Source: Proteobacteria bacterium UBA6920 (lineage in GTDB: Bacteria > Pseudomonadota > Gammaproteobacteria > SG8-11). From it: 12,360 nucleotides of DNA. Numbering within the stretch: position 1 is the stretch's first letter; every line of letters starts with the position of its first letter. Where the stretch lies: assembly GCA_002448875.1 (NCBI GenBank), contig DKAS01000034.1, positions 6,507 to 18,866 of the forward strand, written 5' to 3'. The position numbers were made by a program, and so were the translations under genes. Under the pieces are notes generated by a model. That model searched no databases. It saw only the letters and a list, made by a program, of their open reading frames with translations, and was not told the origin of the DNA. Of the stretch, positions 6,761 to 12,360 are shown one piece after another.

Positions 6761-7729
6761 ATGAAAAAGATAGTTTATTGCGGTAAGACCTATGACGCCC
6801 AGGACCAGGAAACCGTCCTGGAAACCTTGCTGCGGCACGGCGCCCTGACCGCTCATAGTTGCAAGAAAGGTATTTGCCACACCTGTTTGTTGCGCGCCCC
6901 CAGCGGCAAAGTCGCGGAAAAATCCCAGCTGGGTCTGCGCCCGTCCCTGAAGGAATTGGGCTATTTTCGCGCCTGCGAATGTGTACCCAAAACCAATCTG
7001 CTGCTGGAACCGGCACGGGACAGCGATTTGTTCGGCCGCGCCATGGTCTACCGCAAGGAACGGGCGGCGGCGAAAGTCATTCGACTGCTGCTCGATCCGG
7101 TGACCCAGCTGTACTATCACTCCGGGCAGTTTATCAATATCAAAACCCCCGCCGGGGAGACGCACAGCTACTCGCTGGCCAGCGTGCCGTACGATGACTA
7201 TTGCCTTGAGATCCACGTGGGCAAGAACAGCGGCGGCGGCGTCAGCCAGTGGATATTCGATGACTTACAGCAGGGTTCGGTGATCGAATTTCAGGGTCCC
7301 TTGGGCGAGTGTTACTATTTCTCCGGTGAACCGCAGGACCATATGCTGATGATCGCCAGCGGCACCGGCCTGGGCGCACTGCTGGGAATTGCCCGCGACG
7401 CGCTGAAAAGCGGGCACAAGGGGGAAATTCACCTTTACCACGGCTGTCAGGACGCGCAGGATCTGTACATGACGGAAGAGCTGCGGGCATTGACGCAGGA
7501 ATATGCCAATTTCCATTTCATGAAATGCGCCTCTGGCGAAAACATTCCCGCCCATGTCACCGCCGGTCGCGTTCCCGATGTGGCTTTCTACCAGCACAGA
7601 AATCTGGAAGGCTGGCGGGTGTATCTGGCGGGCAGCGCGGAAATGGTGGAGGAAGCGGAACGATCGGCGGAAAAATACGGCGCCAATCCCGTGCATATCC
7701 ATACGGATCCGTTCGAGAATCTAAACTGA
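6761..7729 (+). CDS. 2Fe-2S ferredoxin / FNR-type flavin oxidoreductase
   Basis: A 322-residue electron-transfer protein. Residues 1-85 are a plant-type ferredoxin domain with CKKGICHTC (Cys34, 39, 42) and the fourth ligand in the ACECVP segment (Cys72). An FNR-like FAD domain follows (about 95-195, HSYSLAS at the flavin motif, then GPLGECYYF). The pyridine-nucleotide domain comes last (MIASGTGLGALLGIARDAL, DLYMTEELRAL, VYLAGSAEMVEEAERSAEKYG). The layout is that of oxygenase reductases such as BenC, phenol hydroxylase reductase or CDP-6-deoxyglucoseen reductase. No oxygenase is nearby, so the partner is unknown. Key sites differ from the usual pattern: His replaces Arg in RxYS, and AGSA replaces the usual CGPP. 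The reading frame is open upstream to 6563, but ATG 6761 is where the ferredoxin domain begins. A hemerythrin gene follows after 104 bases. Confidence 0.85.
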   Translation: MKKIVYCGKTYDAQDQETVLETLLRHGALTAHSCKKGICHTCLLRAPSGKVAEKSQLGLRPSLKELGYFRACECVPKTNLLLEPARDSDLFGRAMVYRKERAAAKVIRLLLDPVTQLYYHSGQFINIKTPAGETHSYSLASVPYDDYCLEIHVGKNSGGGVSQWIFDDLQQGSVIEFQGPLGECYYFSGEPQDHMLMIASGTGLGALLGIARDALKSGHKGEIHLYHGCQDAQDLYMTEELRALTQEYANFHFMKCASGENIPAHVTAGRVPDVAFYQHRNLEGWRVYLAGSAEMVEEAERSAEKYGANPVHIHTDPFENLN

Positions 7730-7755
7730 GTCGGAGTCGGCGCGCCAGCGTCGAC

Positions 7756-7785
7756 ATTTCGACAGCGTGGGATTTCGACTATACT
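7756..7785 (+). promoter_or_regulatory. Promoter-like site with an 8-bp direct repeat before the hemerythrin gene
   Basis: TCGACA (7759-7764, one mismatch to TTGACA), 15 bases, then TATACT (7780-7785, one mismatch to TATAAT) looks like a sigma70 promoter with a short spacer. The 8-mer ATTTCGAC occurs at 7756-7763 and again at 7772-7779, exactly 16 bases apart, overlapping the -35 box and abutting the -10 box. That is a plausible binding site for a regulator. The hemerythrin start is about 48 bases downstream. Confidence 0.4.
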
Positions 7786-7833
7786 GGGTACGATAACGCT
7801 ACGATCAGCGGCGGTGGTACGAGGGAAACTGTC

Positions 7834-8397
7834 ATGGCGGACACAATCACCGGTATGCGTACCGAGCATACCAACCTGCTCAAACTGCTGTATGTGCTGC
7901 AGCGTCAGGCGGAAATATTCGCATCCGGCGCCAAACCGGCATTTGATCTGATGCAGGACATTCTGGATTACCTGACCAATTATTTCGAACGCGTGCATCA
8001 CAGCAAGGAAGAAGCGATGATGTCCCGCCTCGCCACTCTCACCAGCGACGCAGCGCAGCCGGTGTCCCGCATCCGCGACGAACATGAAAAAATCAGCAAG
8101 CTCGCCCACACCCTTGCGGGCAACCTCGACAACATCATCATCGGTTCGGATATGACACCGCGGGACACGGTGGTAAACATGATTATGGATTTCGTCAATT
8201 TCAACCGCGAACATGTGCGCCATGAAGAACAATTCGTGTTCCCCCTGGCCATGCAGCACCTGCGGGAGAGCGACTGGCAGGAAATTGAAAAATCGGTGCC
8301 CGCAGACGACGACCCCCTGTTCGGCGAGGAAGTCAAATCACAGTACCAGAACCTGTACCGCAGCATTGTCGATGCCGGCAGCGCCGGCCACGCCTAG
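7834..8397 (+). CDS. Hemerythrin HHE-domain protein
   Basis: A 187-residue all-helical protein with the di-iron ligand pattern of hemerythrin HHE domains: His12 (RTEHTNLL), His55/His56 and Glu60 (RVHHSKEEAMM), His84 (RDEHEKI), and His127 to Glu131 (NREHVRHEEQFVFP). Such proteins bind O2 or NO, or protect iron centres; which applies here cannot be read from sequence. A C-terminal extension (about 145-187) is acidic and lacks ligands. Start ATG 7834 has GAGGGA a few bases upstream. It follows the 2Fe-2S reductase gene, so that protein may supply electrons (inference). It converges on the Lon-like gene with a 13-base gap. Confidence 0.88.
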   Translation: MADTITGMRTEHTNLLKLLYVLQRQAEIFASGAKPAFDLMQDILDYLTNYFERVHHSKEEAMMSRLATLTSDAAQPVSRIRDEHEKISKLAHTLAGNLDNIIIGSDMTPRDTVVNMIMDFVNFNREHVRHEEQFVFPLAMQHLRESDWQEIEKSVPADDDPLFGEEVKSQYQNLYRSIVDAGSAGHA

Positions 8398-8426
8398 CTC
8401 ACGCCACTTCTCAGGAGGCGTTGGCC
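8386..8426. terminator. Stem-loop across the hemerythrin/Lon convergent junction
   Basis: GGCCACGCC (8386-8394) can pair with GGCGTTGGCC (8417-8426), a 9-bp stem with one bulged base and a loop of 22 bases that contains both stop codons. It may work as a shared terminator. There is no T-run, so the call is tentative. Confidence 0.35.
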
Positions 8427-10249
8427 CGTTCTTTCCGCACCGGCTTCCTGGCGAACACGACCTCCACTACTTCGCTATAGTGTTTGACGAAGTGAATCTG
8501 CATGCCGGCACGCACGTATTCGGGCAGCTCCAGATAGTCACTGCGATTGTCCGCCGGCAACACCAGCTGCCGAATGCGATTGCGGCGGGCGGCGATTACC
8601 TTTTCGCGGATGCCGCCGACCCGCAGCACATGGCCGGTGAGGGTCAATTCGCCGGTCATCGCCAGCACCGGTTTCACACTTTCCGCGCGCGCCAGCGACA
8701 GCAGGGCGGTCGCCATCGCCACGCCGGCGCTGGGACCGTCCTTGGGTATAGCGCCTTCCGGCATGTGCACATGCACGAAGGAATGATCGAAAAAATCACT
8801 TTTCCCCCGCAATTCCGCCAGATGCGCCGCGACATAGCTGTAGGCGATTTCCGCCGACTCGCGCATGACGTCACCCAGCTTGCCGGTGAGTTTGAAGCCG
8901 GTCTTCTTGTGATTGATCACCGACGCCTCTACCGGCAGAGTGACGCCACCGGAAGCCGTCCACGCCAGACCGGTCACCACCCCCACGCCGCTCATTGGCT
9001 TCTCGGCGAGAAACACCGGTTGTCCCAGATAGTCCTCGAGATCCTGCGGTGTGATGCGTATTGGTGTTTTCTGCCCCTCCAGCATCCGACTCACCGCCTT
9101 GCGCACGATGCGGCCCAGACGTTTGTCCAGGCCTAGCACGCCGGCCTCGCGCGCATAACCATTGATTATTTGCCGCAGCGCAGCATCGGACAGGCGCAGC
9201 CGCGAACTGCGCACCCCTGCTTTCGCCAGCTGCTTCGGCCAGAGATGCCGCTTGGCGATGGCCAGCTTCTCCTCCATGATGTAGCCGACGAAACGGATTA
9301 TTTCCATGCGATCCAGCAAGGGGCCGGGCACGGTATACAACTGGTTGGCGGTGCAGATAAACAGCACTTTGGAAAGGTCGAATTCGGTTTCCAGATAAGC
9401 ATCGTAGAACGACTGGTTCTGATCCGGATCCAGCACCTCGAGCAATGCCGCCACCGGATCCCCCTGATAACAGGCGCCGATCTTATCCACTTCGTCCAGC
9501 ATGATCACCGGATTGTCCACGCCACAGTCACGGATCGCCTGAATGAAGCGGCCGGGCATGGCGCCAGGCAGGGCCCGGCGCTGTCCCTTGATATCGCTTT
9601 CCTCGCGAATACCGCCGACGCTGAAGCGATAGAATTTTCGGCCCAGCGCCTGCGCCACCGCCTTGCCCAGGGAGGACTTGCCGACGCCGGGCGGACCCAC
9701 CAGCAACAGAATGGCGCCGGGCAGCGCACCCTTGTAGGCGCCGACGGCGAGAAACTCCAGAATCCGCTGTTTAACGTCATCCAGACCGCAATGCGCCTGA
9801 TCGAGCACAGCGCGCGCACGCGCGGGATCAAGCATATCCGTCGACCGCAGTCCCCAGGGCAAAGCGGTGAGCCAGTCGAGATAACTGTGCACGGCGGTAT
9901 AATCGGCGGATGAAGGATCAAGGCGGGAAAAGCGCCGCAGCTCGCCTTCCAGCGACTGTCGCAACTCCTTGGGCAGGTGCCGCTCGCGCAAGCGCTGGCG
10001 GAACAAATCCAGTTCCGTGGTATGATCCTCGTCGAGCAAACCCAGTTCGTTCTGGATCAGTTTCAGCTGCTCTTCCAGGAAAAATCGGCGTTGCGCGCTG
10101 CCGACGTTTTTCTCGATCAGTTGCCGCGCCAATTCCTGTATTTGTCTTTCCCCGTCAGTGCCGCCGCCGCGCGCCGCACTTGCGTTACCCGCCTCGTGCT
10201 GCACGTCGATGGCGGACAGTTGCAAATCTTTTCTATCCTTGGCTGACAT
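8411..10249 (-). CDS. Lon-type ATP-dependent protease lacking the N-terminal domain
   Basis: A 612-residue Lon-family protein, about 170 residues shorter than E. coli Lon (784). It starts just before the coiled-coil segment (AQRRFFLEEQLKLIQNELG, about 52-70). An AAA+ module follows with Walker A GPPGVGKS (185-192), Walker B VIMLDE (248-253), sensor-1 Asn302, Arg314 as likely arginine finger and a REAG sensor-2 segment (367-370). The C-terminal protease domain has Ser507 in PKDGPSAG and Lys550, the same 43-residue spacing as the E. coli Ser679/Lys722 dyad. The substrate-binding N-domain is absent: an in-frame TAG at 10285-10283 closes the frame 12 codons upstream, and no N-domain-like sequence is seen in other frames. 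The pore-loop stretch reads GQRRALPGAMPG where Lon normally has a Tyr-Ile pair. ATG 10249 has a GGAG 11 bases upstream. Probably a paralogue with a narrower task, not the housekeeping Lon. Confidence 0.88.
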   Translation of the reverse strand: MSAKDRKDLQLSAIDVQHEAGNASAARGGGTDGERQIQELARQLIEKNVGSAQRRFFLEEQLKLIQNELGLLDEDHTTELDLFRQRLRERHLPKELRQSLEGELRRFSRLDPSSADYTAVHSYLDWLTALPWGLRSTDMLDPARARAVLDQAHCGLDDVKQRILEFLAVGAYKGALPGAILLLVGPPGVGKSSLGKAVAQALGRKFYRFSVGGIREESDIKGQRRALPGAMPGRFIQAIRDCGVDNPVIMLDEVDKIGACYQGDPVAALLEVLDPDQNQSFYDAYLETEFDLSKVLFICTANQLYTVPGPLLDRMEIIRFVGYIMEEKLAIAKRHLWPKQLAKAGVRSSRLRLSDAALRQIINGYAREAGVLGLDKRLGRIVRKAVSRMLEGQKTPIRITPQDLEDYLGQPVFLAEKPMSGVGVVTGLAWTASGGVTLPVEASVINHKKTGFKLTGKLGDVMRESAEIAYSYVAAHLAELRGKSDFFDHSFVHVHMPEGAIPKDGPSAGVAMATALLSLARAESVKPVLAMTGELTLTGHVLRVGGIREKVIAARRNRIRQLVLPADNRSDYLELPEYVRAGMQIHFVKHYSEVVEVVFARKPVRKERANAS

Positions 10250-10656
10250 GAGGTGAACTACTCCAGTGAACAGAACCTGGTACTATCCTGCTTGGTGTCT
10301 GCGGAAAACGCCACCCGGCACTCCCCCAATGCTTTGGCGTCCAGCTGCCGGACCATGGTAATCCCGATTCCTAGGGCAATAAACCGGCTTTTTCTCCGCT
10401 ATAAGGGCCGGCGGCTTACGCTCTTTTTCTTCCTGAGCATCCCGCCCTATGCCATCCGCGGGCTGCCTTGCTCCCTGCACTGTGCGCACTGCACGAAAAT
10501 GTCTTGCTTGCGCACCACGTTCGCTGCCTAAGCGGGCGGCGGACGGAACGCTGTCGATATCGGCACTCTTTGCAAAAGGCGGGCCATGCATTTGCGAAGA
10601 TGGACAGCGCAGTATCAGCGGCTACCTGAACGTTCCCGCGGCTACTCCGGCCTGAA

Positions 10657-10822
10657 GGTAAATCCGGTGTCCTACCAGGCGACTGATTTGCAGACTGATC
10701 ACCACGGCTCCCGGAGGCACCCGGCGCATCAGGAGCCCGGTATACCCACCGCCGCAGAATGAATACCCATTGGCCAGGTGTCGCCTGCGTCAGCGTCCCC
10801 TTGCAGTGATCTTGGATTTACC
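10657..10822. repeat. Nested inverted repeats, possible structured RNA or small element
   Basis: Outer arms GGTAAATCC (10657-10665) and GGATTTACC (10814-10822) are perfect 9-mers. Inner arms CAGGCGAC (10676-10683) and GTCGCCTG (10780-10787) are perfect 8-mers, nested inside. Further in, GGCTCC (10706-10711) pairs with GGAGCC (10732-10737). GATCAC (10697-10702) also complements GTGATC (10806-10811), which would cross the inner helix as a pseudoknot. I match it to no known RNA family, and strand is undetermined. Confidence 0.4.
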
Positions 10823-11020
10823 CTTCCCCCGTGATATCGCCGCGGACCGAATAATTTCATTACTATATTAATTGTTAATGGTTGGCGAATTTGAATTGTT
10901 TTTAGCGCTATGCAGACAGATCCCCGGAGAAATCCGCCGACTTTGCGCACAATCGCGGCCGGAAAAAGTCGTGCAACATCAATCTGATGTAACTTCTTAG
11001 GAAATTGCCGCTCAAAGCCT

Positions 11021-11026
11021 TATAAT
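11021..11026 (+). promoter_or_regulatory. -10 box of the DUF3579 gene
   Basis: A perfect TATAAT 45 bases before the ATG at 11072. The best -35 (TTAGGA, 10997-11002, 18-base spacing) matches only half the consensus. The leader would be about 40 bases. No Shine-Dalgarno sequence is obvious. Confidence 0.4.
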
Positions 11027-11071
11027 CGACCATTCGAAAACGACCCAATAGAACACTCGACACACACATAA

Positions 11072-11383
11072 ATGAATAATAAAGCAGGAAAAATTATCCT
11101 TCAGGGTACCACCCGGGACGGTCGCAAGTTCAGACCCAGCGACTGGGCGGAGCGTCTGACCACCGCAGTAGCCAGTTTCCAGCCGGGAAAACGTACGCGC
11201 CGGGCAGGCTTTCACCCGCGGGTACAGATGGCAACGATCAAGGGGGTCAGTTGTGTGATAATCGACCGTGAGCTGGAAGGGGAAGACCCGATGCTGTTCG
11301 CGTTCCTGATGAACTTTGGTCAAAGCAACAATCTGCAGATCACTGAAACCAGCGGCGAGGTGGTGGCGGAAGAAATTCAGTAA
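11072..11383 (+). CDS. DUF3579 family protein
   Basis: A 103-residue protein that matches the small DUF3579 family of beta- and gammaproteobacteria across its length: ILQGTTRDGRKFRPSDWAER (9-28), FHPRVQMATIKGVSCVIIDR (about 47-66) and the tail DPMLFAFLMNFGQSNNLQI. No signal peptide or membrane segment, so probably cytoplasmic. The family's function is not known. It is a single-gene transcription unit with its own TATAAT, meeting the CBS-domain gene tail to tail with a 31-base gap that holds a hairpin. Confidence 0.85.
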   Translation: MNNKAGKIILQGTTRDGRKFRPSDWAERLTTAVASFQPGKRTRRAGFHPRVQMATIKGVSCVIIDRELEGEDPMLFAFLMNFGQSNNLQITETSGEVVAEEIQ

Positions 11384-11394
11384 GCTGGTTGCCA

Positions 11395-11412
11395 GCAGCG
11401 CGAAGGCGCTGC
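11395..11412. terminator. Hairpin between the DUF3579 and CBS genes
   Basis: GCAGCGC (11395-11401), loop GAAG, then GCGCTGC (11406-11412) fills most of the 31-base gap between two converging stop codons. It is symmetric, so it could serve both genes. No T-run on either side. Confidence 0.5.
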
Positions 11413-11414
11413 GA

Positions 11415-11870
11415 TCAACTGCCCTCTTCCGGCCAGTGTTTGATGTAATTCTTCAGCAGTTTGTTTTCAAAAACGGTCTCCTGCAACAGGGTGTTCATGA
11501 TATCGCCGATGGAAATCACCCCCATCAGCTCACCCTGGTCAATCACCGGCAAATGACGAATGCGCTTGCCGGTTTCGTTCTTGGTCATCAGATCCATGGC
11601 GTCGGCAACGGTGCATTGGCCATGACAGGAAACCAGCTTCTTCGACATCACATCCCTGACCTTGGCCTCAGGCACCTTGTGGCCGAATTCGTTCACCGAC
11701 CACATGACGTCGCGCTCGGTGATGATTCCCTCCAGTTTCCCCTGATCAATCACCAGCAGGGAACCGATGCGGTTGTCCATCATCGTCTTCACCGCCTCGG
11801 CCAATGACTTGCCGGACTCGATGCTGTGGCAGAAACTGCCCTTCTTCTGCAAAATTTGGCTGACTTTCAT
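11415..11870 (-). CDS. Two-CBS-domain protein
   Basis: A 151-residue protein made of two CBS domains in tandem (a Bateman module). The first is at about 10-60 (SLAEAVKTMMDNRIGSLLVI, then LEGIITERDVM) and the second at about 72-128 (VRDVMSKKLVSC, then HLPVIDQGELMGVISIGDIM). CBS pairs bind adenine nucleotides such as AMP, ATP or SAM and regulate other proteins. No catalytic or membrane domain is attached, so this is a stand-alone sensor type. ATG 11870 is chosen because GGAG lies six bases upstream; an in-frame ATG at 11897 would add nine residues but has no ribosome-binding site. Target unknown. It diverges from rimO. Confidence 0.9.
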   Translation of the reverse strand: MKVSQILQKKGSFCHSIESGKSLAEAVKTMMDNRIGSLLVIDQGKLEGIITERDVMWSVNEFGHKVPEAKVRDVMSKKLVSCHGQCTVADAMDLMTKNETGKRIRHLPVIDQGELMGVISIGDIMNTLLQETVFENKLLKNYIKHWPEEGS

Positions 11871-11987
11871 TCCCGTCTCCGGATAACGCTTGCTCATGTT
11901 AGGTGTTAGCGTGGATCAGGTCAATCACAGGGGAAAGAAATCGCCCCGGGCGTCATCTTCCCGTGGTGTTCCACCCCGTGAATCCGT

Positions 11988-11993
11988 TACAAT
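11988..11993 (+). promoter_or_regulatory. Possible -10 box for rimO
   Basis: TACAAT (one mismatch to TATAAT) 81 bases before the rimO ATG. No good -35 is seen at the right distance. A short GC-rich hairpin, CCCGC-CAT-GCGGG (12006-12018), lies in the leader that would result. Confidence 0.3.
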
Positions 11994-12074
11994 AGCCGCG
12001 ACTTCCCGCCATGCGGGTGGCAAGTGTCCAGTCTTGGATTTCAGCAGCAAACAGCCGATTCGATACCTTTTTTC

Positions 12075-12360
12075 ATGCCTTTATCCATCCCTAAGATAGG
12101 GTTTATTAGCCTGGGCTGCCCCAAGGCACTGGTGGACTCTGAACAGATTCTCACCCAGCTGCGAGCCGAAGGTTATGAAATATCCCCCAGCTATGAAAAC
12201 GCCGACCTGGTGGTGATCAACACCTGTGGTTTCATCGAAGATGCCATTCAGGAATCCTACGACGCCATCGAGGAAGCGTTGGAGGATAACGGCCGGGTCA
12301 TCGTCACCGGCTGCCTGGGCACCAGCATGCATAAGCTGCGTGAGGACTTTCCGGAACTGC
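12075..12360 (+). CDS. rimO: Ribosomal protein S12 methylthiotransferase, N-terminal part
   Basis: RimO is a radical-SAM enzyme that adds a methylthio group to an aspartate of ribosomal protein S12. The visible 95 residues are the MTTase N-terminal domain, with the three cysteines that bind its auxiliary 4Fe-4S cluster: Cys15 ([13 protein letters not shown]), Cys51 (VVINTCGFI) and Cys80 (VTGCLG). [12 protein letters not shown] and NTCGFI fit RimO better than the related tRNA enzyme MiaB. The gene runs off the window end, so the radical-SAM CxxxCxxC and TRAM domains are not seen. ATG 12075 starts the homology. No clear Shine-Dalgarno sequence; a T-rich stretch precedes the start. Confidence 0.95.
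   Translation, partial: MPLSIPKIGFISLGCPKALVDSEQILTQLRAEGYEISPSYENADLVVINTCGFIEDAIQESYDAIEEALEDNGRVIVTGCLGTSMHKLREDFPEL

Larger units (their letters stand above)
10250..11071. other. 822-base stretch without a supportable gene
   Basis: Only short ORFs occur, up to 102 codons, on both strands. They share no recognisable motif, have no good ribosome-binding sites, and run over one another. The left half (10250-10840) is GC-rich; 10840-10910 is strongly AT-rich and promoter-like; a TATAAT lies at 11021. A 32-codon minus-strand ORF (ATG 10356 to TAG 10258) ends on the Lon ribosome-binding region and has a faint histidine-kinase G-box look (GIGITMVRQL) that I do not trust. The nested inverted repeats at 10657-10822 are the most ordered part. 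It may be a decayed gene region or may encode RNA. Confidence 0.5.

Noticed and set aside
8213..9913. Long plus-strand ORFs (8213-9136 and 9170-9913) opposite the Lon gene
   Set aside because: They are antisense to conserved Lon protease and AAA+ motifs and have no recognisable domains.
10258..10356. 32-codon minus ORF with GIGITMVRQL, considered as the end of a decayed histidine kinase
   Set aside because: The resemblance covers only about ten residues, a stop lies shortly upstream in frame, and no H-box or N-box is found in nearby frames.
10380..10520. Possible cyclic di-GMP (GEMM) riboswitch on the minus strand
   Set aside because: A fragment resembles the GCAAAGCC part, but the conserved first half and the tetraloop-receptor pairing are missing.
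10283..10591. 102-codon minus-strand ORF upstream of Lon, considered as a lost Lon N-domain
   Set aside because: No N-domain features such as LPLRD or PLFVGR appear in this or the other minus frames; composition is Arg/Ala/Gly-rich and no ribosome-binding site is seen.

Overview
The window looks like chromosomal DNA from a GC-rich gammaproteobacterium. The evidence is dapD of the succinylase lysine pathway, an IscR-like Rrf2 regulator with a conserved GPGGGY wing, a YcgR-type PilZN/PilZ protein, a DUF3579 protein and rimO. A free-living, possibly sulfur-oxidising or otherwise anaerobe-related lineage is a guess from the mix of hemerythrin, ferredoxin-type reductase and DUF3579; the sequence does not settle it. 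I see no integrase, transposase, phage gene, tRNA, rRNA or CRISPR array.

Layout. 1-381: 3' end of dapD (+). 382-765: AT-rich spacer with a perfect 26-bp palindrome and a hairpin-rich stretch behind a TATAAT. 766-1176: Rrf2 regulator without any cysteine (+), converging on a three-gene minus-strand block that reads YkgJ-type metal-chelating protein (3081-2647), single-domain PilZ protein (2616-2173) and membrane-anchored PstS-like binding protein (2101-1181). A divergent region (3082-3292) separates this block from a plus-strand run: YcgR-like PilZN-PilZ protein (3293-3994), P-loop ATPase of the ABC_ATPase/MRB1590 family (4036-5715) and a membrane-bound coiled-coil PDZ protein (5737-6615). Next come a 2Fe-2S ferredoxin/FNR-type reductase (6761-7729) and a hemerythrin (7834-8397). 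These converge on a Lon-type protease (10249-8411, minus) that lacks the Lon N-terminal domain. 10250-11071 has no gene I can support but holds nested inverted repeats. The end carries a DUF3579 protein (11072-11383, +), a two-CBS-domain protein (11870-11415, -) and the 5' end of rimO (12075-, +).

How the genes may work together. The two PilZ proteins on either side of the 3082-3292 divergent region suggest a small output module for cyclic di-GMP, although no GGDEF or EAL enzyme is in view. The reductase and hemerythrin are consecutive and could be an electron-transfer and di-iron O2/NO-handling pair, but a separate promoter-like site lies between them. dapD and rimO are housekeeping genes at the edges.

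The points most worth a second look are the N-domain-less Lon with an altered pore loop, the nested inverted repeats at 10657-10822 in a gene-free stretch, the cysteine-free IscR relative, the reductase with non-standard FAD and pyridine-nucleotide motifs, and the 8-bp direct repeat in the hemerythrin promoter region.
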